DNA from: Bacteroidales bacterium | GTDB taxonomy: Bacteria; Bacteroidota; Bacteroidia; Bacteroidales; Marinilabiliaceae | Assembly: GCA_024401295.1 (NCBI GenBank) | Contig: JAKSLG010000004.1 | Coordinates: 1-64,000 of the forward strand | Direction of reading: 5' to 3' | Length of the DNA stretch: 64,000 nt | Part shown: piece by piece, positions 16,872-25,517 of the stretch | Position numbering within the stretch: the stretch's first letter is position 1 | Layout: each line of letters begins with the position of its first letter | Program-made: the position numbers and the translations under genes | Notes under the pieces: generated by a model | What the model saw: only the letters and a program-made list of their open reading frames with translations | Databases searched by the model: none | Told to the model about the DNA's origin: nothing

Positions 16872-17864
16872 TCAAAAATCTTTCACCAAACGAACAGAGC
16901 ATCCATAAGCGCGTTTTGTCTCTTGCATCGGCACAACCTGCGACGGATGAAACGCCAACCCGCAAACATTGCCTTCGCGCTCTTCTGCACCTGCCGTCGT
17001 TGACCAATAAATCCCCCAATCATTTGAAGATGTTCCATAATTTTCAATGCTTCTATCGCCATAACGACGACCCGCCGCAGGTAAAAAAACAGCTCCTTTG
17101 CGCTCCATGGCTTTCCATTGAGCCGCATCATATATGTTATCTTCAAAATGATTTTTTGAAAAACTTTCATCTATATAAAAGCCTGTCTGATAAGTCATTC
17201 CACTATTTACCGAAGGCGTGAATGAAATACCTGAAGGCTGTTTCCAATTGTCTGGCAAGATGATCAGCCCTTTCTGACCGACAACCGTTGCAAGCGCAAA
17301 AAGCGATGTTGCCGACGGACGGACGGAAATCAGATAGTTCCATTCATCGCTCGAAAGAGTGCGCCACCCTTTTCCATAGCCGACAATCTCATTTTCAACG
17401 CCCCAATCGTAACAACTATATTTGCCGACGAGACCATTGCGCCAATCATCGCAAACATAATAATCGCGAGAATCTGTACTTGTCATCGTCGGTTCGAGGC
17501 CCAATTCCCAATCCGTGCCCCAACCGCTTGTGCCCCAACCAAAGAGGTCTATTCCTCTTATGACATAATCATTTTCATCGTACAAACGGTTGATGTTCTG
17601 ATAGCCAAGCACTTCGTATTGCTTTGATGCGAAACGCCATTCATAATCAACATCATAATATTGCAGATTGCCCGGCGAGAAATAGACCTGCTTGTTTTCT
17701 GCCACGCTGAATCTGAAATTTTCCAGCGGATCTCTGAATGTTATGCTGTCAATCATCTCGTTTCGCAATTCAAAGATGACTTCACCATTTTTCCAGATGT
17801 ATGTCTGTGCCGGTGCAGATATGAACGACAGCAAAAGGATAATTGATGAGACTATTTTTTTCAT
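16872..17864 (-). CDS. Exported FISUMP-domain protein
   Basis: A 330-residue exported protein with a signal peptide (MKKIVSSIILLLSFISAPAQ). The body has features of the Fibrobacter succinogenes major paralogous (FISUMP/DUF1566) domain: VYFSPGNLQYY, DLFGWGTSGWGTD, GKGWRTLSSDEWNYL, AVFLPAAGRRYGDRS, YWSTTAGAEE and the final YGCSVRLVKDF. The domain is common on surface-exposed proteins of Bacteroidetes and Fibrobacter and its function is unknown. The start is the ATG at 17864; earlier in-frame codons fall inside the nadB terminator. It has no C-terminal sorting domain of its own. Confidence 0.8.
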   Translation of the reverse strand: MKKIVSSIILLLSFISAPAQTYIWKNGEVIFELRNEMIDSITFRDPLENFRFSVAENKQVYFSPGNLQYYDVDYEWRFASKQYEVLGYQNINRLYDENDYVIRGIDLFGWGTSGWGTDWELGLEPTMTSTDSRDYYVCDDWRNGLVGKYSCYDWGVENEIVGYGKGWRTLSSDEWNYLISVRPSATSLFALATVVGQKGLIILPDNWKQPSGISFTPSVNSGMTYQTGFYIDESFSKNHFEDNIYDAAQWKAMERKGAVFLPAAGRRYGDRSIENYGTSSNDWGIYWSTTAGAEEREGNVCGLAFHPSQVVPMQETKRAYGCSVRLVKDF

Positions 17865-17914
17865 ACGAATAGGCTTTATTGAGTCATACGATGCCAGCCG
17901 TGAAATGATACAAC

Positions 17915-17948
17915 AAAAAAGGCCCCGACCGCTATGGTCAAGGCCTTG
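17915..17948 (-). terminator. Terminator of nadB
   Basis: On the minus strand a 12-bp stem with two wobbles (AAGGCCTTGACC/GGTCGGGGCCTT), a 5-nt loop and six Ts. It lies 21 nt after the nadB stop and before the FISUMP gene, so the latter needs its own promoter. Confidence 0.9.
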
Positions 17949-17969
17949 GAGCATTATGATGCTTTGTCT

Positions 17970-19565
17970 TTAGTCGATAGGATACGTGTCGAGTTTCTTG
18001 TTACGCTCCTTATAATCAAGCGTATAGTGAAGTCCGCGGCTCTCGTGACGCTTCTGCGCCATCTTGATAATGAGGTAACCGATGTTAATCTTATTGCGGA
18101 GCTCGCACAATTTCATTGAGACCTTCGACGTGTTGTAGAGGTCTTCCGTTTCGCGATAGATGATCTCGAGACGATCGAGCGCACGCTGAAGGCGCAGATT
18201 CGAACGAACGATGCCGACATAGTTGCTCATGATTGTTTCAACCTCTTTGTTCGCCTGAGTGATGAGAATCATCTCCTCGTTGTGAACAGTTCCCTCATCG
18301 TCCCAATCCGGAACATCCTCACGCCATTCGGTGCGTTGCATCACTTCTGCCGAATCCTTTGCTGCCACATCGGCATAAACGATAGCCTCAAGAAGTGAAT
18401 TCGATGCCAAACGGTTTGCTCCGTGCAAGCCTGTGCACGAACATTCGCCAGCTGCATAGAGATTGTTGATTGACGAACGACCGTTGAGGTCAACCTTGAT
18501 GCCGCCACACAAATAATGCGCTGCAGGCGTAACAGGGATATATTGCTTTGTGATGTCGATGCCGATAGAAAGGCACTTTTCGTATATCATCGGGAAGTGA
18601 TGCTTTGTCTCCTTCGGATCCTTGTGAGTGACGTCGAGATAGACATATTCATCACCAGAAATCTTCATTTCGTTGTCGATGGCACGTGCAACAATGTCGC
18701 GAGGCGCGAGACAGCCGCGCTCATCATATTTCTCCATGAATGTGCTGCCATCCTTGAGGCGCAAGATTCCACCATAGCCGCGCATTGCCTCAGTGATGAG
18801 GAAGTTAGGCTGTTCCTGTGGATTATAGAGCGATGTTGGATGGAACTGGACAAACTCCATATTCTGGATGATGCCTTTTGCACGGAAAACCATGGCAATG
18901 CCGTCGCCAGTCGAGATTGTTGGATTTGTTGTCACCTGATATACGTTACCGACGCCACCTGTTGCCATCATCGTCACTTTCGAAAGGAAGGTGATGACCT
19001 CATGAGTCTTCTCGTTAAGCACATACGCTCCATAGCAACGTATGTCCTTCATCCAAGGCTCGTTAGAACGGCCCAGATGATGCTGTGTGATGATGTCGAT
19101 GGCAAAATGATTCTCATAGACATCAATATTTGGATGATTCTTTATCTGGCTGATGAGAGCACGCTGAATCTCCTCACCAGTGTTGTCGAGGTGGTGCAAA
19201 ATGCGGAATTCAGAGTGACCACCTTCACGATGAAGGTCGAACTGGCCGTCCTCTTTCTTGTCGAAATCGGTGCCCCATTCGAGAAGCTGGCGTATCTGTT
19301 CCGGTGCCTTGGTGATGACCATGCGTACCGTATCGGGATCGCAAATGCCTGCTCCGGCAATGTGCGTATCGACGATATGCTTTTCGTAATTATCTTTGCT
19401 ATAGTCAGTTACGGCAGCAATGCCACCCTGAGCCTTGCTCGTATTCGTCACTTCGAGCGTTGTCTTCGAAACGAGTGCCACCTTGCCTTTTTCGGCCACT
19501 TTCAGCGCATAGCTCAAACCAGCTGCACCAGAGCCAATGACGAGAAAATCATATTTCTTTCTCAT
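17970..19565 (-). CDS. nadB: L-aspartate oxidase
   Basis: A 531-residue flavoprotein that oxidises L-aspartate to iminoaspartate, the first step of de novo NAD synthesis. The FAD dinucleotide-binding loop is VIGSGAAGLSYAL at residues 6-18, followed by TSKAQGGIA (a flavin-contact motif of the fumarate reductase family). HREGGHSEFRILH, HPTSLY, the AAHYLCGGIKVD substrate-site loop and the GLHGANRLASNSLLEA C-terminal FAD motif follow. Length fits the family. nadA and nadC are not nearby. It is transcribed alone, ending at the strong terminator at 17915-17948. Confidence 0.95.
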   Translation of the reverse strand: MRKKYDFLVIGSGAAGLSYALKVAEKGKVALVSKTTLEVTNTSKAQGGIAAVTDYSKDNYEKHIVDTHIAGAGICDPDTVRMVITKAPEQIRQLLEWGTDFDKKEDGQFDLHREGGHSEFRILHHLDNTGEEIQRALISQIKNHPNIDVYENHFAIDIITQHHLGRSNEPWMKDIRCYGAYVLNEKTHEVITFLSKVTMMATGGVGNVYQVTTNPTISTGDGIAMVFRAKGIIQNMEFVQFHPTSLYNPQEQPNFLITEAMRGYGGILRLKDGSTFMEKYDERGCLAPRDIVARAIDNEMKISGDEYVYLDVTHKDPKETKHHFPMIYEKCLSIGIDITKQYIPVTPAAHYLCGGIKVDLNGRSSINNLYAAGECSCTGLHGANRLASNSLLEAIVYADVAAKDSAEVMQRTEWREDVPDWDDEGTVHNEEMILITQANKEVETIMSNYVGIVRSNLRLQRALDRLEIIYRETEDLYNTSKVSMKLCELRNKINIGYLIIKMAQKRHESRGLHYTLDYKERNKKLDTYPID

Positions 19566-19591
19566 TGCAATCCCTATTTATGAACGTATCG

Positions 19592-19599
19592 CAAATTTA
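19592..19599 (-). promoter_or_regulatory. -7 box for nadB
   Basis: On the minus strand TAAATTTG, a TAnnTTTG match 26 nt before the ATG. No clear -33 box. No terminator separates nadB from the methyltransferase gene upstream, so read-through from that operon is also possible. Confidence 0.5.
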
Positions 19600-19630
19600 A
19601 TGTCTTTTGAAACAGAATATCACGCAGAAG

Positions 19631-20722
19631 CTACTTTTTTCGCTTGCACTCCATGATGCTGTGTCCCAAACCAATATTATCGTGAATTGTCTTGACTTCA
19701 AGACCTGCAGCCTCAACGCATCGAGCCATGTCGTCTGAATGATACATCTTGCTGTTGCCATTGGCCAACGCTGTGAAATAGATGCTCGTCAGCGTCAGGC
19801 AATATGCCGCCGTCTCGAATCTCTGACGATCCCAGAATGTCTCCATGATGAAGAGCGTCGAATCATCATCCATCGACTTCGCTGCACGACTCAAAATGCT
19901 CGTCACCTCATCCTCAGAAAAACAATCGAGGAACTGGCTCATCCAGATAGCATCGAAACGCTCTGGGAATGGGACCGAAGGATCGAGCAGATTTGCTCCA
20001 TGTCCGTGGATGCGATCCGCACCATCGATATTCTTTGTCGCCTCCTTCATCATCGCAATCTGCTGTGGCAAGTCCATGATCGTCACGTTGACATTCTTGT
20101 CATAGCCGACACACTGGGTTGCCCAACGGCCTGTATTGCCGCCGACGTCGAGCAACGTCTTTGTCCGGCCACCATCGAAGACGATCTTCAAAGCCTCTGC
20201 AAATGAATTGTCCGAATAGAAATGATCAAATCCGAACCAGCTCTTCTGAACCTGAGATGGGAGCTGCGACAAACCTTCATAAATGGTTGGCCAGCTGCCG
20301 AATACCTTCAAACCCTCAGGTTTGCCGTTCAAAAGCGACTCCTCAAGATTGAAAAGGCCCAGATAATTCACATCATGATTGAAATTCAGATTTGCCTGAA
20401 CCAACTCGTCGTTGAGCAGAAACCATCCCGCTTTAGAAAGAACATATTTCTCGTTCTGAAACAAGACCGTGCCTATCGAAAGCGATGCTTCGAGAAGCAC
20501 CTGAGCAGCATAGTCGCTCAACTTGCATTTCTCAGCAATCTCACTCTGAGTCAAGCCATTGCGATTGTCTTGCAAAGCTTTCAAGATGCCAAATTTGATC
20601 ATCAGACGCGACACCTGGAAAACCATTGGTGCAAAAGCTATCTCGTGTGCAAGACGTTGCGCATCGAGAGCCGAGCGTGTCTCTTTTGTATATTTCTTTT
20701 CGAGGTCAGGAAACAATTTCAT
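19631..20722 (-). CDS. SAM-dependent O-methyltransferase of polyene-type cluster
   Basis: A 363-residue methyltransferase. An N-terminal dimerisation/winged-helix part (FGILKALQDNRNGLTQSEIA and KCKLSDYAAQVLLEASL) precedes the class I SAM fold: LLDVGGNTGRWATQ is the SAM loop, VTIMDLPQQI the acidic second strand, and FDAIWMSQFLDCFSEDE motif II. This matches the O-methyltransferase_2 type found with aryl-polyene and flexirubin genes in Bacteroidetes, where it may methylate the aromatic head group (inference from context). ATG 20722, preceded by AGAG, is preferred to an in-frame TTG at 20746. It is the last gene of the five-gene set. Confidence 0.83.
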   Translation of the reverse strand: MKLFPDLEKKYTKETRSALDAQRLAHEIAFAPMVFQVSRLMIKFGILKALQDNRNGLTQSEIAEKCKLSDYAAQVLLEASLSIGTVLFQNEKYVLSKAGWFLLNDELVQANLNFNHDVNYLGLFNLEESLLNGKPEGLKVFGSWPTIYEGLSQLPSQVQKSWFGFDHFYSDNSFAEALKIVFDGGRTKTLLDVGGNTGRWATQCVGYDKNVNVTIMDLPQQIAMMKEATKNIDGADRIHGHGANLLDPSVPFPERFDAIWMSQFLDCFSEDEVTSILSRAAKSMDDDSTLFIMETFWDRQRFETAAYCLTLTSIYFTALANGNSKMYHSDDMARCVEAAGLEVKTIHDNIGLGHSIMECKRKK

Positions 20723-20746
20723 TTCTCTGCATTTTATTGTTTTCAA

Positions 20747-21634
20747 CTAAAATTTCCAGAAGTCATAGAAGTTAAACCACTGCTGTGGATATTTCCTGAC
20801 AATCTGTTCAAGCGATGCTATATATTGGTCAACAAGATTGTTGAAACGCTCTTTCGAATTGCTTGCCGACATATCGGCAATCTGGAACGAGAAGGTGTAG
20901 TGGAACACCATCAGATCACGCATGGCATAATAGAAGACGACCGGCACATTCAGCTTTGCAGCAATCTGGAACAACCCTTTCGGGAAGTTTGCCTCATGAC
21001 CCATGAACATCTTCGTCATCGAATTGCCATCGTCCATATATCTGTCGCCCTGAAAGCAGACATATTCCTTCGCATCAAGCGCAGCTTTGATCTTGAGCAC
21101 CGTATCGAGCCCGTCATTGCCTATCGGGATAATCTTGAAATCCTGCTTCTGGCTTCCGTCTTCAATAACACTCTTGATCTTCTCATATTCGGCATCGAGC
21201 ATGACGATGTTCATGTTCTTGCCATATTTGTTGAAAAAAGGAGCGCCTACTTCCCACGATCCGACGTGCGCACCAATGATAATCGCTCCACTGCCCGAAT
21301 CGAGAACCTTGAGGAACTCTTCGTAGTTGCCATAGCTGAACGTATATGGCTTGCTGATGCCATGCTTAAGTGCAATCTTGTCAACAATGGTCTGCCCGAA
21401 GACATAGAAATGGACAAAAATCCTGATTGCGGATTTTACGCGTCCAAAACCGATGATATGACGATAATAGCGATATATTGAGCGTGTGGCTTTAGGTGCA
21501 AAAAGAACGAAATATGGCGCCACAAATGCCAAAAGGACGTATGCCGCCTTTACTCCAAGATATTTGAGCGTCACAACGAAAAACCATGTTCCCAACGATC
21601 CTCCGCGCGACTTTCCGTCCCACTTTCTTTCCAC
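20747..21634 (-). CDS. Lipid A biosynthesis (LpxL/HtrB-like) acyltransferase
   Basis: A roughly 295-residue inner-membrane-associated acyltransferase. One hydrophobic helix lies near WFFVVTLKYLGVKAAYVLLA. The catalytic block is IIIGAHVGSWEVG, an HxxxxxE variant of the HX4D/E active site, and CFQGDRYMDDG is the second conserved block. In aryl-polyene/flexirubin clusters such an enzyme is thought to join the polyene acyl chain to a lipid. The start is uncertain: GTG at 21634 is chosen because the TTG at 21673 lies inside a hairpin. The stop abuts the methyltransferase gene. Confidence 0.78.
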   Translation of the reverse strand: MERKWDGKSRGGSLGTWFFVVTLKYLGVKAAYVLLAFVAPYFVLFAPKATRSIYRYYRHIIGFGRVKSAIRIFVHFYVFGQTIVDKIALKHGISKPYTFSYGNYEEFLKVLDSGSGAIIIGAHVGSWEVGAPFFNKYGKNMNIVMLDAEYEKIKSVIEDGSQKQDFKIIPIGNDGLDTVLKIKAALDAKEYVCFQGDRYMDDGNSMTKMFMGHEANFPKGLFQIAAKLNVPVVFYYAMRDLMVFHYTFSFQIADMSASNSKERFNNLVDQYIASLEQIVRKYPQQWFNFYDFWKF

Positions 21635-21672
21635 TTTTTTTCTTATGCTTACAAAGTCGTGTATGAAATACA

Positions 21673-21710
21673 AAAATTAGAGACAGGCATAAAATCCTAC
21701 CTCTAATTTT
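21673..21710 (-). terminator. Hairpin between ketoreductase and acyltransferase genes
   Basis: A perfect 10-bp inverted repeat AAAATTAGAG/CTCTAATTTT with an 18-nt loop. On the minus strand it is followed by a run of five Ts. It resembles a weak intrinsic terminator or attenuator within the operon, 26 nt after the fabG-like stop. Confidence 0.55.
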
Positions 21711-21735
21711 GTGATATTCAATTTATTGCATATTA

Positions 21736-22464
21736 TTAGCCCTTAAGACCACCAGTGATTGCGATTGTCTCACCAGTGATGTATGCAGCATCTTCAGATG
21801 CGAGGAATGCAACGAGAGCAGCAACCTCTTCAGCCTCGCCGAAACGTCCGAGCGAGATGCCTTTCTTGAGCTCTTCCTCGTCGAGCGAGCTTGTCATGTC
21901 GGTCTTGATGAATCCAGGTGCAACGGCATTGACAGTGATGTTCTTGATGCCTACTTCCTTGGAGAGAGCCTTCGTTGCCGAAATGATAGCGCCCTTGGCA
22001 GCAGAATAGTTGCACTGACCTGGCAATCCGATGAGACCAGATACAGATGCCATGTTGATGATGCGGCCATGCTTTTTGCGAACCATCTTCTTGATGACTG
22101 TTCTTGTCACGTTGAAGAAACCGTCGAGCGAAGTGCTGAGCACCTTGTGCCATGACTCGGCATCCATGAGTGGCAAAAGCGAGTCGGCAGTCACACCGGC
22201 ATTGTTGACAAGTACGTCAATGTATGCATCCTTGTTTTCAGCTTGCCATTTTTCGAGTGCTTCAGTTGTCTCTTCGAGGTTTGCTACGTCAAATTTGATG
22301 ATTTCGCCCTCTGTTCCTGCTTCCTTAGTGAGTGCAAGCGTCTCTTCGGCCTTGGCTTGATTAGATACGTAGTTAATCAAAACATGATAACCCTGACTTG
22401 CGAGTTTCACGCATACAGCGCGACCGATACCACGGCTTCCACCCGTTACTAATGCATATTTCAT
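21736..22464 (-). CDS. fabG: 3-oxoacyl-ACP reductase (FabG-like)
   Basis: A 242-residue SDR reductase. The NADP loop is GGSRGIGRA at residues 8-16, NNAG follows the fourth strand, catalytic Ser lies in MASVSG, and Tyr and Lys are in YSAAKG. TDMTSSLDEEELKKGI and the terminal ITGETIAITGGLKG are FabG hallmarks. The start is the ATG at MKYALVTGG, because the longer frame begins far outside the family N-terminus. Its position between the ACP and acyltransferase genes points to reducing polyene beta-keto intermediates rather than housekeeping fatty acid synthesis. That role is inferred. Confidence 0.88.
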   Translation of the reverse strand: MKYALVTGGSRGIGRAVCVKLASQGYHVLINYVSNQAKAEETLALTKEAGTEGEIIKFDVANLEETTEALEKWQAENKDAYIDVLVNNAGVTADSLLPLMDAESWHKVLSTSLDGFFNVTRTVIKKMVRKKHGRIINMASVSGLIGLPGQCNYSAAKGAIISATKALSKEVGIKNITVNAVAPGFIKTDMTSSLDEEELKKGISLGRFGEAEEVAALVAFLASEDAAYITGETIAITGGLKG

Positions 22465-22538
22465 ACGTATGTTGTTGTTTTTATTTTTTTTACTCTGTTT
22501 CCGTTGAATGATGACGCAAAGATACAAAAAATGCACCC

Positions 22539-22781
22539 TTATTTCATGCGTGATTCAAGTAATGCTATAAAATCGTCGAATGTCACGACTCCCTTAAAAC
22601 TGTCCTGCGAGAGCACAACACCAAAATTCTTCTCGATAATCACGACAACGTCAACCATGTCGAGACTGTCAAGTCCGAGCGTCTCCATGAGCGGGTCGCT
22701 GCCTTTGATGTCGGTTGAATCTACTTCAAATTCTTCGGCAAGTGTCTCAATGAGCTTTGTTCGGAGTTCCGTTTGTTCCAT
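22539..22781 (-). CDS. Acyl carrier protein
   Basis: An 80-residue acidic carrier protein. The phosphopantetheine site is Ser39 in LGLDSLDMVD. The sequence is helix-rich and ends LLESRMK. It differs from housekeeping AcpP in the loop before the site (GSDPLMETLGLDSL), as do the ACPs of specialised type II systems. It starts 27 nt after the ketosynthase stop codon and is translated from the same message, so it is probably the dedicated carrier of the polyene-type pathway. Confidence 0.9.
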   Translation of the reverse strand: MEQTELRTKLIETLAEEFEVDSTDIKGSDPLMETLGLDSLDMVDVVVIIEKNFGVVLSQDSFKGVVTFDDFIALLESRMK

Positions 22782-22808
22782 GTATAATTGTTTCTGTTTA
22801 ATGTATAT

Positions 22809-24026
22809 TCAAATTTTCTTGATGACAAGCGCAGCATTTGTTCCGCCAAAGCCAAACGAATTCGACAATACGATGTCAATCTGTTTTTCGACAGCCTCCG
22901 TTGGTATGTTTAGCGTTGCCGCTTTCGGATCCTTCTCTTCGAGGTTGATGTTTGGAGCGATGAATCCGTCCATCATCATCAGTGTCGAATAGACAATCTC
23001 GCTGGCTCCGGCCATCCACAATTCATGACCTGTCATCGATTTTGTCGACGAGACGTAAGGCCGGGTCCCTGCAAAGAGTTTCGACAAGGCTTCAGCCTCG
23101 TTTGCATCGCCCAGCGGAGTCGATGTCGCATGTGCGTTTACGTAATCGACGGCTTCAGGTTCTATGCCAGCATCATTCAATGCTCGTTTCATAGCCGTAT
23201 ATGGTCCTTCAGACGTAGGAATTGTCAGGTGTTCGCCACTTGTCGAAACGCCATAGCCGACAATTTCGGCCAATATCGTTGCCTTGCGTTCGAGCGCCGA
23301 TTCAAGGCTCTCGACCATCACCGCTGCGCCACCGCCACTCGGCACAAGTCCGTCGCGGCCGACATCGAACGGACGAGATGCTTTCTGAGGCTCGTCCTTG
23401 CGCATCGAGAAGGCTGCTATGCCGTCGAAACTGCTCACGCTGTATTCGTTGACCTCTTGTGCGCCGCCGCAGATTATCCTCTCCTGGATGCCGCTGCGAA
23501 TAAGCGTTGCGGCCAATCCGATGGCATGCGAACTGCTTGAGCATGCCGCCGAAACGCTGAAGCTGACACCCTTCAGACCCAGCGAAACAGCCAGATTCAT
23601 CGAGAGCGTGGAGTTCATCACCTGGAAGACATTGCCCGATCCGACGAACTGCGTATTGTTCTTTTCGCGTATTACGTCAATGCCTTCGATGACAGCCTTT
23701 GCCGAACTGTCGTTGCCCATGATGATGCCAATCTCGTTGGCTTTCAGATATGCATCATCGATGCCTGCCATCTGAAGAGCTTCGCGGACTGCCATATATG
23801 CATATACGCCATGCTCGGCATAGCGCAGACGGCTTTTGCGGTCGAGAATGTCCTTGAGATTAATCTCCGGCAAAATGCCCGTCAGAGGCGAACGATAGCC
23901 AAGATCGACGCGCGCCTGCGACATGCCAATACCACTGCGACCTTCGCGGAGCGACTGACGCACCTCATCGACTCCATTGCCGATGCTCGAGAATATTCCC
24001 AGACCTGTTATGACAACACGCTTCAT
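22809..24026 (-). CDS. Beta-ketoacyl-ACP synthase (KAS II type, polyene-type branch)
   Basis: A 405-residue condensing enzyme. The Cys-His-His triad is intact: Cys162 in SAACSSSSHA, His299 in NAHATSTPLGDAN, and His334 in STKSMTGHELWMAGASE. The GHELWMAGAS form, instead of GHxLGAAG, resembles the ketosynthases of aryl-polyene/flexirubin clusters. It is the first gene of the operon KS-ACP-FabG-acyltransferase-methyltransferase. No TAnnTTTG promoter is evident in the 199 nt upstream, which also hold the terminator of the preceding gene. Confidence 0.9.
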   Translation of the reverse strand: MKRVVITGLGIFSSIGNGVDEVRQSLREGRSGIGMSQARVDLGYRSPLTGILPEINLKDILDRKSRLRYAEHGVYAYMAVREALQMAGIDDAYLKANEIGIIMGNDSSAKAVIEGIDVIREKNNTQFVGSGNVFQVMNSTLSMNLAVSLGLKGVSFSVSAACSSSSHAIGLAATLIRSGIQERIICGGAQEVNEYSVSSFDGIAAFSMRKDEPQKASRPFDVGRDGLVPSGGGAAVMVESLESALERKATILAEIVGYGVSTSGEHLTIPTSEGPYTAMKRALNDAGIEPEAVDYVNAHATSTPLGDANEAEALSKLFAGTRPYVSSTKSMTGHELWMAGASEIVYSTLMMMDGFIAPNINLEEKDPKAATLNIPTEAVEKQIDIVLSNSFGFGGTNAALVIKKI

Positions 24027-24140
24027 GATGCCCCAAAAAACAACTTTTTAAAGTTAATACTAATTCAGCAACATTTTGCTATTTTGCATGCAATTTTCTT
24101 TTCGTTCGCCATCATTGCACCAGTCAACACACAATGTAAA

Positions 24141-24179
24141 AAACCTTGTCTGCTGAGAACAACTCCGCAGGCAAGGTTT
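24141..24179 (-). terminator. Terminator of the exported-protein gene at 24226
   Basis: A 13-bp stem (AAACCTTG with CAAGGTTT, one T-G wobble, then CTGC with GCAG) with a 13-nt loop. On the minus strand six Ts follow. It separates this gene from the ketosynthase operon. Confidence 0.88.
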
Positions 24180-24225
24180 CCTATTTTACTGACCATCAAA
24201 CGATATCGTATTGATTAACAAAGAA

Positions 24226-24729
24226 TTATCTCAGTTTCTTAAGCTGCTTGCTCATAAACTTTCCAAAATTCTCGCCAACTTCCGATGCGCCATCTTTGAT
24301 GAGGTTAAGTTTTGTACCAAATGTACCACCCTCTCCAAAGATCTTGCTGATCTTGCAAACTACATTTCCATTTTTGTCAAGAATTTCTGCTGAGCATGCA
24401 GTATCGCCCTTACGCTCAATTGACAAAACAACGATTCTGATTGTAGGAATATCCTTGACGTCAGATGCGAGAACAAAATTCTTGCATTTTTCCGAAAATC
24501 CCTGACGAACGTCGCTGATGATTTCTGGTTTATCCTTGTACCAGTCTTTTTCATACTCAGAAAATGCTGCCTCGTTCATGCCGTGAATAGTAGCTGAAGA
24601 ATAGTCAACTACGAGATTTACTCTGTCCTGATTCTTCAAAACTGCCAAAGAACCCTCAGTAATCTTCTGTGCGTTGGCGGCTACACAAGCCATTGCTGCA
24701 ACACACATTAATGAAATCAATCTTTTCAT
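24226..24729 (-). CDS. Exported hypothetical protein, paralogue of 24925-25413
   Basis: A 167-residue protein with a signal peptide (MKRLISLMCVAAMACVAANA). After cleavage it shows LVVDYSSATIHGMNEAAFSEYEKDW, a central IPTIRIVVLSIERKGDTACSAEILD strand region and NGNVVCKISKIFG near the C-terminus. The divergent gene at 24925 has the same order of motifs, so the two are paralogues. The fold may be a periplasmic beta-sheet domain; I do not recognise a named family. It is monocistronic, with its own -7 box at 24835-24842 and terminator at 24141-24179. Confidence 0.8.
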   Translation of the reverse strand: MKRLISLMCVAAMACVAANAQKITEGSLAVLKNQDRVNLVVDYSSATIHGMNEAAFSEYEKDWYKDKPEIISDVRQGFSEKCKNFVLASDVKDIPTIRIVVLSIERKGDTACSAEILDKNGNVVCKISKIFGEGGTFGTKLNLIKDGASEVGENFGKFMSKQLKKLR

Positions 24730-24834
24730 GTCGATCTTTTAAATTAATTTTGATTTACGCCTCATGCAACATGCAAAACTTATGCCACGAACAATAAAAT
24801 CCGCTTCATTTTTTTGTGTTACTCCGATTACAGG

Positions 24835-24842
24835 CAAAGGTA
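24835..24842 (-). promoter_or_regulatory. -7 box for the exported-protein gene at 24226
   Basis: On the minus strand TACCTTTG, an exact TAnnTTTG match. It gives a leader of about 100 nt. It lies in the 195-nt region between two divergent paralogues. On the plus strand only an imperfect box (TATATTTTG, one base too long) is seen near 24876-24886. Confidence 0.55.
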
Positions 24843-24924
24843 ATTGTTATTGTTGATAAATAAAGTCGCATATAAATATATTTTGTCATTTACATTTAGT
24901 AAATTGCGTGACAAAAAGGAAGTT

Positions 24925-25413
24925 ATGAAGAGAATTATTTTCACAATGATGATGGCGCTCATCTGCGTAATCAGCTATGGACAAAGAGTTTACAACTATT
25001 CCATCATGGGCAGAGCCGGCGTTGAAGGTGATATGAAAGCACTGAAAAGCGAGAAGAAAATAAAACTTGTGATAGATTATTCTGAAGGTTATTTCAACGG
25101 ATTCAGCGAGGAAAAAGCAAAGGCTGAGCTGAAAAACTGGCAGGAAGATACTAGCGAAGCATATTCTGATGCTGTCAAGACGCTTGATCGTGCTACAGGC
25201 GGCAAGAAGATGTTTGGCGACATAAAGGAGGCAACATTGACACTCACAATAAAGATATTCAAGGGTACGGATGATCTCGATGACCTTCTTGCAGATGTGA
25301 TTCTGACAAATGTCGAGGGCAACGTGCTTTGCAAGATCAGTGATATTCAGGGTGACGACATGGATGAATTGGCCAAACGCATCGGGCGTTTCATGAGAGC
25401 CGAGATAAGATAA
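24925..25413 (+). CDS. Exported hypothetical protein, paralogue of 24226-24729
   Basis: A 162-residue protein. ATG 24925 is chosen because it begins a signal peptide (MKRIIFTMMMALICVISYGQ); the longer upstream frame has no such feature. It shares with the divergent neighbour the pattern LVIDYSEGYFNGFSEEKAKAEL-NW, the strand TLTLTIKIFKG and NVEGNVLCKISDIQGDD. It is acidic, probably periplasmic or envelope-associated, and of unknown function. A strong terminator follows. Together with 24226-24729 it looks like an old duplication in divergent orientation. Confidence 0.8.
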   Translation: MKRIIFTMMMALICVISYGQRVYNYSIMGRAGVEGDMKALKSEKKIKLVIDYSEGYFNGFSEEKAKAELKNWQEDTSEAYSDAVKTLDRATGGKKMFGDIKEATLTLTIKIFKGTDDLDDLLADVILTNVEGNVLCKISDIQGDDMDELAKRIGRFMRAEIR

Positions 25414-25448
25414 ACTAAGTGGTTAGTCTTTTTTTTGATAACATTTTA

Positions 25449-25486
25449 AATCACCGTTCCGATTCGTTGGAGCGGTGATTTTTTTG
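25449..25486 (+). terminator. Rho-independent terminator
   Basis: An 11-bp stem ATCACCGTTCC/GGAGCGGTGAT with an 8-nt loop and seven Ts, between convergent genes. Confidence 0.88.
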
Positions 25487-25517
25487 TGGACAAGTCTTAC
25501 AGCTTACGACACTAATC

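Noticed and set aside
18516-19583. Long plus-strand open frame of about 355 codons
   Set aside because: It is antisense to nadB, which is intact.
20222-21481. Long plus-strand open frame of about 420 codons
   Set aside because: It is antisense to the methyltransferase and acyltransferase genes, which have clear motifs. It reads as a codon-usage shadow.
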